The notes: generated from the sequence alone by a model not told the origin. 64,000 nucleotides of DNA from Prochlorococcus sp. AG-363-L02 (GCA_003280185.1 QCFP01000002.1:1-64000); one strand, 5' to 3'; positions 44,911 to 57,217 are shown, counted from the stretch's first letter. Translations and numbers: made by a program.

Positions 44911-44943
44911 AGTGAAAAAGGTGTTGCAGGGCTGTTAGGTTAG

Positions 44944-45483
<540 letters not shown>

Positions 45484-45508
45484 GATTAAGATTTGGTATT
45501 TCCAACTA

Positions 45509-46180
45509 TTACTGAGTGGACATCGCATCATTATTGAATTGCTGTTCAGCAATGATTGTTGCAGAGACTTCATAGAGTTCCTTTGCAATTTTGTGGCTGA
45601 TTGTGAATGTATTGATTCCCTCTGAAGCCAGTTCAATGATTTCTTTTGGGTTGCGTATGCTTGCTACTAAAAGTTTGCATGTGCTCCCTAGGCCATCTAA
45701 TACTTTTTGCATTCTTTTGAGTTCTTGAATCCCATCAACGCCAAGATCGTTTATTCGACCTAGGTAAGGGGCTATGTAACTTGCTCCAAGCCCTGATGCA
45801 ATAATTATTTGTTTAGCGTCGTAGCACGCTGTCAGAGTGACTGAGATACCTTTTTCGATTAGTACCTTTGCGGCTTGACTGCCAGTAAAAGTTACAGGAA
45901 TTTTGACGTATATTTTTAGTTGTTTTGTTTTTAAGAGGTCTAATTGGGATCCGCATAGGACAAGTTCCCTTTGACTTCTTCCCCAGGCTTGTAGATGAAG
46001 CTCTTTATATCCTAATGATTCCGCATGCTTAGCTAGTTTCTTTAATTGTTCAATTCGACATGACTGTTTTGCACGACGGAGTAGAGAGGGATTTGTTGTG
46101 ATCCCCGAAAACAGCCCTGTTGATGTTAGTTCTTCCCAAACTTTTGGGTCTCCATTATCTATAAGCAGCTGCAAACTCAT
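45509..46180 (-). CDS. Transaldolase / fructose-6-phosphate aldolase-like protein (small type)
   Basis: The 223-residue TIM-barrel protein has TTNPSLLRRAK, the Schiff-base Lys in IYVKIPVTFTGSQAA, TLTACYDAKQ and ASYIAPYLGRINDLG. It belongs to the short transaldolase family (TalC/MipB type); activity as transaldolase or F6P aldolase cannot be told apart by eye. It follows atpC by 38 bp, so it may be cotranscribed with atpD-atpC. Confidence 0.88.
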   Translation of the reverse strand: MSLQLLIDNGDPKVWEELTSTGLFSGITTNPSLLRRAKQSCRIEQLKKLAKHAESLGYKELHLQAWGRSQRELVLCGSQLDLLKTKQLKIYVKIPVTFTGSQAAKVLIEKGISVTLTACYDAKQIIIASGLGASYIAPYLGRINDLGVDGIQELKRMQKVLDGLGSTCKLLVASIRNPKEIIELASEGINTFTISHKIAKELYEVSATIIAEQQFNNDAMSTQ

Positions 46181-46218
46181 TTATTGAAAACAATTTTTGA
46201 GGAACTCTCTTTTGTTGT

Positions 46219-46632
46219 TTATTGGCGTTCGTTTCTTGTTGCTTGAGCTCTTGCACGGGCCCTGTTGAGATTTTGTTGTGCCTTTAATTTGTCCGTTGAT
46301 GTTGGTTGGTCTGCCTGTTTATTGAATTCTGCTTTGGCTTTTTCTAGCTCCAAATCAGCAGAGTTTGTATCTATATCACTTCCTAGCTCTGCTCCGTTAA
46401 CTAAAACCGTTACATCATCATTCTCTACCTCAGCAAAACCACCCATTAACGCTATTGAATCCCACTTGCCATTGGCCAGCACCCTTAAAACCCCTATATC
46501 AATAGCAGTAACCAAAGAGATATGCCCTGGAAGGATTCCTATTAAACCAGTGGTGCTAGGAAGAATCACCTCGTCGGCAGTGCCGTCGAAAACGCTCTTG
46601 TCGGGCGCCAGCACTCTGAGGGTGAGGGTCAT
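46219..46632 (-). CDS. atpC: ATP synthase F1 subunit epsilon
   Basis: The 137-residue subunit has an N-terminal beta sandwich (LRVLAPDKSVFDGTADEVIL; GILPGHISLVTAIDIGVLRV) and a C-terminal helical hairpin ending RARARAQATRNERQ. It is the rotor subunit and an inhibitor of ATP hydrolysis. It lies 84 bp downstream of atpD, with a perfect 9-bp hairpin between. Confidence 0.96.
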   Translation of the reverse strand: MTLTLRVLAPDKSVFDGTADEVILPSTTGLIGILPGHISLVTAIDIGVLRVLANGKWDSIALMGGFAEVENDDVTVLVNGAELGSDIDTNSADLELEKAKAEFNKQADQPTSTDKLKAQQNLNRARARAQATRNERQ

Positions 46633-46671
46633 TTTGAAAAAGATTTAAGTGGAATTGGAGAAGCTTGATGG

Positions 46672-46695
46672 AGCATCTTTTCTAGGAAAGATGCT
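46672..46695 (-). other. Perfect 9-bp hairpin in the atpD-atpC spacer
   Basis: AGCATCTTT (46672-46680) and AAAGATGCT (46687-46695) pair perfectly around a 6-nt loop, 21 bp after the atpD stop on the transcribed (minus) strand. No U-run follows on that strand. It may be an mRNA processing or stability element lowering epsilon output relative to beta. Confidence 0.6.
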
Positions 46696-46716
46696 TTTAA
46701 TTTGGAGTTTAGACCT

Positions 46717-48246
<1,530 letters not shown>

Positions 48247-48330
48247 TTACCACCGCAAGGTACAAGCTTGCTAAAGGTACGGTCACCCGCACAGGTCGGC
48301 TATGGTCGCCCAGCTGTTGTAGGACATAGG

Positions 48331-48357
48331 TTGGCGGTCTTCGGTGTTGAGTGCTAA
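48331..48357. promoter_or_regulatory. CIRCE-type HrcA operator upstream of groESL
   Basis: The right arm GAGTGCTAA (48349-48357) is a perfect CIRCE half-site. After the expected 9-bp spacer the left arm reads TTGGCGGTC (48331-48339), matching the consensus TTAGCACTC at 6 of 9 positions. It lies 57 bp before groES. This is the classical heat-shock operator for HrcA repression; the degenerate left arm suggests weaker repression. Confidence 0.82.
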
Positions 48358-48413
48358 CTCGCTCCCGTTGGCGGCGTTTAAGCGCCCACGTTGTTGCTCT
48401 TTAATCCCCCCCT

Positions 48414-48725
48414 ATGGCTGCTGTTTCTCTCAGCGTCTCCACTGTTAAGCCACTTGGAGACCGCATTTTTGTAAAAGTATCTGAATCTGAGGAGAAGACT
48501 GCTGGAGGCATTCTTTTGCCTGATACTGCTAAGGAAAAGCCTCAGGTTGGTGAGGTTGCACAGGTTGGTCCAGGCAAAAGAAATGATGATGGTTCTCGTC
48601 AGTCTCCAGAGGTTGGAATTGGCGACAAAGTTCTTTACAGCAAGTATGCAGGAACTGACATCAAGCTTGGTAGTGATGAGTATGTTCTTTTGTCAGAAAA
48701 AGACATCTTGGCTGTAGTTAATTGA
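48414..48725 (+). CDS. groES: Co-chaperonin GroES
   Basis: The 103-residue lid of the GroEL folding chamber shows [20 protein letters not shown] and [16 protein letters not shown], including the mobile loop. The start is ATG 48414 in a pyrimidine-rich leader without a clear Shine-Dalgarno. It is followed by groEL after 56 bp and preceded by a CIRCE operator. Confidence 0.98.
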   Translation: MAAVSLSVSTVKPLGDRIFVKVSESEEKTAGGILLPDTAKEKPQVGEVAQVGPGKRNDDGSRQSPEVGIGDKVLYSKYAGTDIKLGSDEYVLLSEKDILAVVN

Positions 48726-48733
48726 TCTTCTGA

Positions 48734-50416
<1,683 letters not shown>

Positions 50417-50441
50417 TGAATTTCTCTCATCAATAAAAGAT

Positions 50442-50474
50442 AAAAAAGGACCGGTTTTCCACCGGTCCTTTTTT
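50442..50474 (+). terminator. Rho-independent terminator after groEL
   Basis: A perfect 14-bp inverted repeat: AAAAAAGGACCGGT (50442-50455), loop TTTCC, ACCGGTCCTTTTTT (50461-50474). The GC core of 8 bp followed by six T makes a textbook intrinsic terminator for groESL. Being symmetric, it could also stop leftward transcripts. Confidence 0.95.
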
Positions 50475-50622
50475 ATTCATTCACTCACCCTCAATTAGGA
50501 AAATCAGGAGTCATATTTCTGCTGGGTATTTTTTAGCTAAGCTAATAATTTTACAGAAAAAGTATATTTTTGCTAAGATTTAAGTGAGGCTTTTTGAGCA
50601 TTATTAAGTCGTAAAGGGTTTT

Positions 50623-50853
50623 CTAGCTTAGCCATCCTGCGCTGAGGATTATTGCTAGGCTCAGGAAAATAGCCAAAAATATCCAGGTGACTCTATTTAG
50701 GGTTGCTTCCGCACTGCTGGCGCTCGTAAACATTGTACTTCCACTAGCAGCTAGTCCGCCCATGCCATCACCTTTTGGGCTGTGAAGTAAAACTAATAAG
50801 ATTAGGAGCACTCCAGATGCTGCCCATACCCAGGTAAGAATTGAAGTAATCAT
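50623..50853 (-). CDS. secG: Protein translocase subunit SecG
   Basis: The 76-residue protein has two membrane helices (ITSILTWVWAASGVLLILLV and VTWIFLAIFLSLAIILSAGW) separated by a loop with HSPKGDGMGGL and GSTMFTSASSAEATL, typical of SecG. It assists the SecYE channel. It follows gpmI by 58 bp on the same strand. Confidence 0.94.
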   Translation of the reverse strand: MITSILTWVWAASGVLLILLVLLHSPKGDGMGGLAASGSTMFTSASSAEATLNRVTWIFLAIFLSLAIILSAGWLS

Positions 50854-50911
50854 AATGAATTAATTTTATCAATCATTGGTTTGCTTTGCCTGAGAGACAA
50901 ACATATTTTAT

Positions 50912-52546
50912 TCAGACTGGCTGAGCTAATTTAGGGTTAATTGTTACTGTAGGACTAATTTCAATTAGTGAGAGTCCTGTCATCTCAACTGGTTTTGGTA
51001 GTCCTAGAAGTTGAAGGATTGTTGGAGCAATATCTGCTAACCCTCCACCGGTCCTTAATTGAATTGAATTGCCTTGCCCTATGACTTTTCTTTTTTCTCC
51101 TTCAATAAGGATTACTGGAACAGGATTTGTAGTATGTGCAGTCCATGCTTGACCGTCAGGCCCTTCCATAAGCTCTGCATTTCCATGGTCAGCAGTAATT
51201 AATAATGCTCCACTCATTTTCCCCGTTGAATCCAATAGTCTTCCAAGACATTTATCGACAGTAGAGATAGCTTGTTGAGTTGCGCCCATAATGCCTGTAT
51301 GACCAACCATATCTGGGTTTGCATAATTAATCACAACTAGAGAATAAAGTCCACTTTCAATTGCTTTGGTGCAGCTATCTGTAAGGGCTTCTGCAGACAT
51401 GGCTGGTGATAAGTCATATGTAGCGACTCGCGGAGAAGGAACCAGGTGTCTGTCTTCTCCTTCCAGAGGTTGTTCGATCCCGCCATTTAAGAAATATGTT
51501 ACATGCGGGTATTTTTCTGTTTCTGCTGTCCTGTATTGACGAAGCCCATGTTCAGAGATGACTTGACCGAGAAGGTTCTCGAGAGGGTCTGGAGGGAAGA
51601 CGACATCAACATTTAGGTTTGCTTCATACTGGGTGAATGTGACGATGTTGAGTTCAGGTTGGGAATCACGAGGAAATTCAGAAAAGCTTTCAGCTGTTAG
51701 GGCTTGTAAAAGTTGTCGAGCACGATCTGGACGAAAATTGAATATCACCAGTCCATCTCCATCTTCAAGAGAGTCTTTTGAGAGCTTTATAGGCTCAATA
51801 AATTCGTCTGTAACTCCTTCTGCATAGCTTTTCTCTAGCAATTCTTTAGGAGATTCGTTTTTAACAGTTATTTGAGGATTTGTGAGTAGATTGTATGCCT
51901 TTTGCGTTCTCTCCCATCGATGATCACGGTCCATTGCCCAATACCTACCACACATGCTGGCTAATTTGCCTACTCCTGTTAGAGCAATTACTTCTTGAAT
52001 TTGCTCAAGATAATAGGCAGAACTTTTTGTTGGAGTATCGCGGCCATCAGTGATGGCATGGACAATAACTTTTTGGAGACCGGTTGCACTAGCCCATTTC
52101 AATAGACCGAAAAGATGATTGAGATGACTATGTACTCCACCATCTGAACAGAGTCCTAAAAGATGCAAGGTTTTGCCGGATTGCCTTAATTTTCTTGCAA
52201 GATTGGAAAGTGCTTTCGTTTCACCTAGCCTTTGATTTTCTACAGTTTTTGTAATTCTTACTAATTCTTGCTGAATTATTCTCCCAGCCCCGATGGTTAG
52301 GTGCCCTACCTCAGAGTTGCCCATTTGTTCTTCTGGCAGGCCTACGTCTTCTCCACTTGCTTGGATAAGAGTGTGTGGGTAGGCATGCCACAAGGAATCC
52401 ATTATTGGAGTATTGGCAGTCTTAATTGCATTGTGATCGGAGTTTTCGCTGTAACCCCAGCCATCAAGAATCGCCAATACAACAGGCGCTACTTGCTCGG
52501 AACTTATTGATCTCCTGAGCTGATTTTGGGCATTTTGATCAGCCAA
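50912..52546 (-). CDS. gpmI: 2,3-bisphosphoglycerate-independent phosphoglycerate mutase
   Basis: GpmI interconverts 3- and 2-phosphoglycerate using two Mn ions. Motifs are [18 protein letters not shown], the phosphoserine in [16 protein letters not shown] and [11 protein letters not shown]. The 544-residue length is normal. The start is TTG 52546. The gene is divergent from pyrR, with a 146-bp shared region. Confidence 0.96.
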   Translation of the reverse strand: MADQNAQNQLRRSISSEQVAPVVLAILDGWGYSENSDHNAIKTANTPIMDSLWHAYPHTLIQASGEDVGLPEEQMGNSEVGHLTIGAGRIIQQELVRITKTVENQRLGETKALSNLARKLRQSGKTLHLLGLCSDGGVHSHLNHLFGLLKWASATGLQKVIVHAITDGRDTPTKSSAYYLEQIQEVIALTGVGKLASMCGRYWAMDRDHRWERTQKAYNLLTNPQITVKNESPKELLEKSYAEGVTDEFIEPIKLSKDSLEDGDGLVIFNFRPDRARQLLQALTAESFSEFPRDSQPELNIVTFTQYEANLNVDVVFPPDPLENLLGQVISEHGLRQYRTAETEKYPHVTYFLNGGIEQPLEGEDRHLVPSPRVATYDLSPAMSAEALTDSCTKAIESGLYSLVVINYANPDMVGHTGIMGATQQAISTVDKCLGRLLDSTGKMSGALLITADHGNAELMEGPDGQAWTAHTTNPVPVILIEGEKRKVIGQGNSIQLRTGGGLADIAPTILQLLGLPKPVEMTGLSLIEISPTVTINPKLAQPV

Positions 52547-52630
52547 GCTTCCTTGATGTGCTGTTTCTAATTATCAAACTACTTCTTTTGGGGCCTTAGA
52601 TATGGAATTGTTTTCACTTCTGTCAGGTTT

Positions 52631-52667
52631 TGCGCATCCTTTGCTTTTGCCTAAGAAAGGATGCGCA
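52631..52667. promoter_or_regulatory. Perfect 12-bp inverted repeat in the gpmI-pyrR intergenic region
   Basis: TGCGCATCCTTT (52631-52642) and AAAGGATGCGCA (52656-52667) are exact complements with a 13-nt spacer, ending 25 bp before the pyrR start. No U-run follows on either side, so it is not a simple terminator. It may be an operator or a leader hairpin; I do not see the PyrR-binding consensus known from Bacillus leaders. Confidence 0.65.
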
Positions 52668-52692
52668 TAAAATTTCCTTGAGGGGACTAAAA

Positions 52693-53235
52693 ATGCCTGA
52701 GGAAAACAGAGAAGCAAGAGTCGAGATACTTTCCTCAGAAGAGTTGGGAAGAACTCTTGCGCGTCTTGCTTGCCAAGTCTTTGAGACAGTAACTGATAGT
52801 AAGGAACTAATTTTGTTGGGTATTCCAACTAGAGGAATTCATCTCTCAAGAGTTTTAGCTTTGCAGCTTGAGAAACTTACGGGCCATAAGATAGATCAAG
52901 GTAGTGTTGATCCAACTTTTCATCGGGATGACATTGGCAGAATCGGCAAAAGGATGGCCCAACCCAATGATTTACCTCCAACAATAGAAGGTAGGCAGAT
53001 TGTTTTAGTAGATGATGTGATTTTTACCGGTCGAACAATAAGAGCATCTTTGGAAGCATTGCAGGCTTGGGGAAGGCCAAAGAGGGTTATGTTGCTTGTA
53101 ATGGTTGATAGGGGCCATAGGGAAGTACCTGTTCAGCCGGATTTCTGTGGTCGAATAGTCCCTACTCGTAGGACCGAAAATATTGAATTGCGCCTTAAAG
53201 ATTTAGATGAAGAAGAAGGGGTCTATCTTTGTTGA
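52693..53235 (+). CDS. pyrR: PyrR-type pyrimidine regulator / uracil phosphoribosyltransferase
   Basis: The phosphoribosyltransferase-fold protein has the PRPP-binding loop IVLVDDVIFTGRTIRASL, GIPTRGIHLSRVLALQL and the C-terminal VPTRRTENIELRL of the PyrR family. PyrR binds pyr mRNA leaders in Bacillus; in cyanobacteria the regulatory role is less established. The start is ATG 52693 with GAGGGG just upstream (180 residues); the frame extends further upstream without support. Confidence 0.9.
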   Translation: MPEENREARVEILSSEELGRTLARLACQVFETVTDSKELILLGIPTRGIHLSRVLALQLEKLTGHKIDQGSVDPTFHRDDIGRIGKRMAQPNDLPPTIEGRQIVLVDDVIFTGRTIRASLEALQAWGRPKRVMLLVMVDRGHREVPVQPDFCGRIVPTRRTENIELRLKDLDEEEGVYLC

Positions 53236-53262
53236 AAGAAACACTTATAGAGGTTTTGGAGA

Positions 53263-54876
53263 TCATCGCACTGTAGATAGGTATTTGGGGCCAATCTTCT
53301 TTCCAGTACGTAAGTCTTCCCCTTCTAGTATTAATTTCGCTTCTTCGTTGATTCTGAACTGAAGCTTTAGGCAATCTTCGCCAGGTTGGGCATTAGGGTT
53401 AAGAGATAGAGAGATTGCTTCTTTTGGCAAAGCAGAAATAAGAGGTTCATCTGAGAGTGATTTAATACTTGGCATTCCTTTGTTATAAATAACTTCATGA
53501 TTTCCTTGGTTCTCGGGTTCCCCAAGAAGAATCTCTAGATTTGATTGATTTAGATGGCTCGCCGCAAGAACTATCTCTAGATTCTTAGTGGTTGGCCAAG
53601 TTTGACCTCTTACAAATAAAGGATGCCATATATGTTTTTCACTTCGTTGTTCCCAAATACGAAGTGAAATACCTCGCTGAAGTACATCTCTTACTTGAAC
53701 ACCTGGTGTTAGTCCCAAGGCTCCAATTGCCACAGCCTGAATAGGTGGAGGGGTAATTAATGGAGCTGGCTTTGTAGTGTTTTTTAACCATTCTTTTAGG
53801 ACAAGAACCCTTGATCCTCCTCCAACGGCAATCACCCCATGAATGTTATTAAGATTGCATCCATTTCTTCTACCACCAGAAAGTGTTTCTTCTAGAAGTT
53901 TACTTAAAGTAGTGAGTAATTCTCTTTTGACTAGTAACTCATTAAGATCATTAATGTTGAGCTTTAGAGGAGTCCCTTTTAGTGTTTTTTTGTTCATAAC
54001 TATTTCAGTAAGTATTTCCGAACTTTTAAGGTTTGAGTTGCTTAGACGGCATTTGAGTCTCTCTGCTCCATTTAGCAGGTCTTCGGAAAGAATGTTGTCT
54101 GGATATAGGTGATTTGCAATCCATCTATCTAGATCTCTACCTCCTAGACGAATCCCAGACTTGCCAAGAACTTTTGCGGTACGAATATTTTGTCGACTTT
54201 TGTCAAAGAGATTTTCTCCATTGAATCTAATTAACTCTGCAATTGGTGCGATTTTTCCTTCTCCCCCCTCAATTGCAACTAGAGAGATGTCTATTGTGCT
54301 TCCGCCAAAATCACAAACAAGAATTTTGGACCCATGAGGCATTCCTGCTCCTAAGGCAGCAGCCGTGGGCTCATCAACAATGGCAATTTCTTTCACAGGA
54401 AGCTGAGAACATACTTTGTTAAGCCAGGTTCTGTATGCACGGTAGCTTTCTATGGGTGTAGTAAGAACGAGCCTTTTAACCTCAATGTTTTTTGGTAAAT
54501 GCTTCCAAATCTCTTTTAAAAGTATTTCCCCTGATTGTTCTGGAGAAAGCAGTTTCTCCTTTTGTGATTCTTCATGAGGCTTTCCTATCCACCTTTTGAA
54601 ATCTCTAAAAAGATGCGGATCATTTTGCCCATACAGTCCTGAAGAAATGATTTGATTCCCGACTAATAAGTTTGGAACACTGTTTGGGTTGTACCAAACA
54701 AGGCTAGGGATCTCACCCTTAATTCTAGAAAGAGGTGGAATGTCAAGTAGGCGAGGCCGACTTTCTCTTTCTCCTTGGAATGCGACAACTGTTGTTGTAT
54801 TCCCAAGGTCTATCGCAAGAGTGCCACTCTGCTTTGAAATCTGAAGCTTTTCCTCTGTCCTTGGTGACATGCTCAC
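53263..54876 (-). CDS. Hsp70-like ATPase (divergent DnaK relative)
   Basis: The 537-residue protein has the actin/Hsp70 ATPase motifs: phosphate-1 LAIDLGNTTTVVAF, phosphate-2 VCDFGGSTIDISLVA and adenosine motif GVIAVGGGSRVLVL. The C-terminus has a shortened substrate-binding-like region (VRDVLQRGISLRIWEQRSEK) and no typical lid or acidic tail. It is therefore a divergent cyanobacterial paralogue rather than the main DnaK. The start is GTG 54876, or the ATG 6 bp later. The J-domain protein at 10399 could be a partner, but this is speculation. Confidence 0.87.
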   Translation of the reverse strand: MSMSPRTEEKLQISKQSGTLAIDLGNTTTVVAFQGERESRPRLLDIPPLSRIKGEIPSLVWYNPNSVPNLLVGNQIISSGLYGQNDPHLFRDFKRWIGKPHEESQKEKLLSPEQSGEILLKEIWKHLPKNIEVKRLVLTTPIESYRAYRTWLNKVCSQLPVKEIAIVDEPTAAALGAGMPHGSKILVCDFGGSTIDISLVAIEGGEGKIAPIAELIRFNGENLFDKSRQNIRTAKVLGKSGIRLGGRDLDRWIANHLYPDNILSEDLLNGAERLKCRLSNSNLKSSEILTEIVMNKKTLKGTPLKLNINDLNELLVKRELLTTLSKLLEETLSGGRRNGCNLNNIHGVIAVGGGSRVLVLKEWLKNTTKPAPLITPPPIQAVAIGALGLTPGVQVRDVLQRGISLRIWEQRSEKHIWHPLFVRGQTWPTTKNLEIVLAASHLNQSNLEILLGEPENQGNHEVIYNKGMPSIKSLSDEPLISALPKEAISLSLNPNAQPGEDCLKLQFRINEEAKLILEGEDLRTGKKIGPKYLSTVR

Positions 54877-54917
54877 GAGTATTGCCAGGTTGTGTTTGTA
54901 AGAAGTTAGTTTTGCTT

Positions 54918-55202
54918 ATGGATAAGCTTCAACAGCTTGTTTTTTCCTTTTACAGAGAAAATCTAAATCTTCAGGAACAACTTGAACCACTACGTTATTG
55001 CAGGATGACTAGGAGTTGGGGAACTATACGTGTTGAATGCTTGGATGTTGAGCATTTGGAGGTAGTCAGTGATTTAGTGGGCTATATAAGGCCGCCTTTA
55101 GCAGCTTTAGGTCTTGGTAGGAAGATTGTTTTGAGGTCACCAGGTTCCATTCAAAGGTCTTATCCCATCAAAATTCCTTTTCATAGTGATCTTCTCGCTT
55201 AA
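54918..55202 (+). CDS. Conserved hypothetical protein (94 aa)
   Basis: The protein starts at ATG 54918 (MDKLQQLVFSFYRENLNLQE); the longer open frame upstream is a shadow of the opposite-strand gene. It contains a DNA- or lipid-neutral alpha/beta pattern (TRSWGTIRVECLDVEHLEVV; ALGLGRKIVLRSPGSIQR). It precedes rpoZ by 47 bp on the same strand. No family function is known to me. Confidence 0.7.
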   Translation: MDKLQQLVFSFYRENLNLQEQLEPLRYCRMTRSWGTIRVECLDVEHLEVVSDLVGYIRPPLAALGLGRKIVLRSPGSIQRSYPIKIPFHSDLLA

Positions 55203-55249
55203 AAAGAAAGCCTCTGTCAATTAAAATAATTAAAAACAGGTGCTCCTAA

Positions 55250-55477
55250 GTGCTCAAAGCAAGTGTCGATTCACAGGATCTAGCAGCCAGAGGTGAGAGC
55301 CTAATTCGGCATTCTCCTAATCGCTATCTCACTACTGTTCGGATAGCATTTCGAGCCAAGCAAAGGAGATTTGATGATTTTGATGGTCTTTTAGAGGAAT
55401 CCAGTATCAAGCCAGTTCATAGAGCCATTGTTGAATTAAGTGATGAGCAGGATCAGCCAGATTTGCTTCCTGGCTAA
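55250..55477 (+). CDS. rpoZ: RNA polymerase omega subunit
   Basis: The 75-residue protein has the omega-family core ([33 protein letters not shown]) and an acidic tail. It helps assemble RNA polymerase around beta'. It starts at GTG 55250 and is followed by the DUF1818 gene after 4 bp, so the two are cotranscribed. Confidence 0.92.
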   Translation: MLKASVDSQDLAARGESLIRHSPNRYLTTVRIAFRAKQRRFDDFDGLLEESSIKPVHRAIVELSDEQDQPDLLPG

Positions 55478-55481
55478 ATAA

Positions 55482-55862
55482 GTGATTCAAAATGAGGGCC
55501 CTGGTTGGCGAATATCTCGAGATTCAATGCGAGGGGAGTTCCAATTTTTAATTGGAGGTAATGGTTGGGCGTTTGAACTTACAGAACCCGAGTGGTGTGT
55601 ATTGGTGGCAATAATTTCCGAGCTAACGAGTCAACACAATCAACTTCAAGACCAATTAATGCCTGAAGAGCTTGTTTCTTTAGAGATTGAGAAGGGAAGC
55701 TGGTGGGCTTCCTTAGATGGAGACAAAAATGATTGGAGCCTCCAGATTGTTTTTCAGTCAACGGAATCCGGGGTTAGAGGTTTTGAGGCTCATTGGCCAA
55801 AGCCATCGGCAAAAGCAGTTGCAGAAGCTGTGAGAACCATTTGGGATTCTCCTACTGATTAG
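55482..55862 (+). CDS. DUF1818 family protein
   Basis: The 126-residue protein resembles the cyanobacterial DUF1818 family (GPGWRISRDSMRGEFQFLIG; WAFELTEPEWCVLVAIISEL; SLEIEKGSWWASLDGDKNDW). It is soluble and Trp-rich, function unknown. The start is most likely TTG or ATT near 55482, 4 bp after rpoZ; the ATG at 55527 is an alternative. Its coupling to rpoZ is conserved-looking but unproven. Confidence 0.8.
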   Translation: MIQNEGPGWRISRDSMRGEFQFLIGGNGWAFELTEPEWCVLVAIISELTSQHNQLQDQLMPEELVSLEIEKGSWWASLDGDKNDWSLQIVFQSTESGVRGFEAHWPKPSAKAVAEAVRTIWDSPTD

Positions 55863-55968
55863 CGAGACTTATTAATAGCTTGTTAACGATATTCCCCTGA
55901 CTTTTACTTGTTATTGCACAGCTTTTCCACAGCTTCTTACCTTCGCGACCTTTTTATGGCTAGAACAT

Positions 55969-56106
55969 GTGGAAAAAGGATCTAGAGAGTGTTTTCCTCT
56001 TGACTTAAATCATGAATCCATCCCTTTAGGGATGGAGATGCAGCGTCATGCTCTAATTACTTTTTCAGCATTGGATTCTCATTTTGAGAATTGCCTAGAT
56101 CAGTAA
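55969..56106 (+). CDS. Possible 45-residue protein
   Basis: The frame is open from a TAG at 55876; the first usable start is GTG 55969. The predicted product contains SRECFPLDLNHESIPLGMEM and then QRHALITFSALDSHFENCLD, whose composition is that of a real soluble peptide rather than random AT-rich sequence. It fills most of the 288-bp gap before the DUF2811 gene. A CCATCCC/GGGATGG palindrome (56018-56035) lies inside it. No family is known to me. Confidence 0.45.
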   Translation: MEKGSRECFPLDLNHESIPLGMEMQRHALITFSALDSHFENCLDQ

Positions 56107-56150
56107 AACCACATCTACTTGACTGAGGGCAAGAGTTGTGAGGAACTAGT

Positions 56151-56465
56151 GTGACTTCAAGACAAAAGAAGATGCAAAGTTCAGATGTAAGTCCTCTCAC
56201 CAATGGACTAGTGAATGAAGCTCCGTTAAATGTTTGCGAGGACTCAAATCAGCAAGTGAATGAAGGAGTTGTTAGCTTTCAGACAGAGTTGCCTGTTGCT
56301 TTGCAGTCTGCTATGGCAGCATTTATTGAACGCTATCCAAATTGGGATCAATACCGTTTAATCCAGGCTGCCCTTGCAGGGTTTTTGGTTCAAAACGGTG
56401 CGGTCTCCAGGTCAATTACCCGATTGTACGTAGGTAAAATGTTCTCTTGCGATTCTCTGGTGTAG
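56151..56465 (+). CDS. DUF2811 family protein
   Basis: The C-terminal 65 residues match the small cyanobacterial DUF2811 domain (VSFQTELPVALQSAMAAFIE; YPNWDQYRLIQAALAGFLVQ), a compact helical fold perhaps binding DNA or protein. The N-terminal 40 residues are polar and probably disordered. The start is GTG 56151. It marks the last clearly core gene before the accessory region. Confidence 0.82.
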   Translation: MTSRQKKMQSSDVSPLTNGLVNEAPLNVCEDSNQQVNEGVVSFQTELPVALQSAMAAFIERYPNWDQYRLIQAALAGFLVQNGAVSRSITRLYVGKMFSCDSLV

Positions 56466-56572
56466 CCCTTTTAACTAACGGAACTATGAAGAATTTAGTA
56501 ATACTTTCACTCTAATTATTGTGATATTGGTTAAGCGTAGTCTGATCTTTTTCTATTGAAGTGTATTAGCTC

Positions 56573-57049
56573 CTATATAACTCCACCTAACCTGCTAATT
56601 ATTTCTATAGCGATTTTATTCTGTATTGGCATTATAGAAAGCCTGTTACCTTTGCGAAGAAGAGTGAGTTGCTCAGCTGAATATGAAGCCCTTAGTTCTT
56701 CTATGGTTAATTTCTTTTCAAATTGGCAAATATAGCCCATGCGATTACAATCCCAACGGGGATTTTCCTGTGAGGATTTTGGGTCATAGTATTTTGCATT
56801 TGGGTCGAATTGTGTTGGATCAATTAAACCTGTTTCCAGCACTTCCATAAGTCCAACTATTCCAGGAGGCTTGCAATTGGAATGATAAAAGAATGCTTTA
56901 TCTCCTATGGACATTCTTCTCATAAAATTCCTTGCTTGGTAGTTACGAATTCCATCCCAAAGAGTTGAAACTTCTTCTTTTAGATGGTTAATGCCATACA
57001 TCTCAGGCTCGCTCTTCATTAGCCAATACGAGATATTTTTGTCAGCCAT
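56573..57049 (-). CDS. EVE-domain (PUA-like) protein
   Basis: The 158-residue protein is a full EVE domain: YWLMKSEPEMYGI, LWDGIRNYQARNFMRRMSIG, KAFFYHSNCKPPGIVGLMEV, PRWDCNRMGY. EVE proteins are PUA-like readers that bind modified bases in DNA or RNA and occur with restriction and nuclease systems, though many are stand-alone. The start is ATG 57049. Its first 12 codons and promoter are duplicated 2.2 kb away (59247-59360). Confidence 0.93.
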   Translation of the reverse strand: MADKNISYWLMKSEPEMYGINHLKEEVSTLWDGIRNYQARNFMRRMSIGDKAFFYHSNCKPPGIVGLMEVLETGLIDPTQFDPNAKYYDPKSSQENPRWDCNRMGYICQFEKKLTIEELRASYSAEQLTLLRKGNRLSIMPIQNKIAIEIISRLGGVI

Positions 57050-57128
57050 TGCGATAAAAGGGGTTAGAAAGCTTTTGGAGGGTTAAAGGCTTGCTGGAAT
57101 TTTGCTGGAATTTGGGCAAGTTTTCCCT
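57015..57128. repeat. 114-bp direct repeat, copy 1
   Basis: This stretch covers the first codons and upstream region of the EVE gene. It matches 59247-59360 in the same orientation with 6 mismatches and no gap (constant offset 2232 bp). It contains two tandem 11-bp units TTGCTGGAATT (57091-57112). Confidence 0.95.
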
Positions 57129-57217
57129 TTTTCTATTCTTGCCCAATTATCTTGTTTATGCTTTCAGTTTTTGCAGGAGCGTTTGGAACTCTGCTCTTTA
57201 GCTAGGAGGAATCAACG

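Noticed and set aside
52547..52692. Bacillus-type PyrR attenuator before pyrR
   Set aside because: The leader has a perfect dyad but lacks the known PyrR-binding consensus and any terminator U-run.
57091..57112. Short tandem units considered as a CRISPR-like array
   Set aside because: Only two abutting 11-bp units with no spacers and no cas genes.
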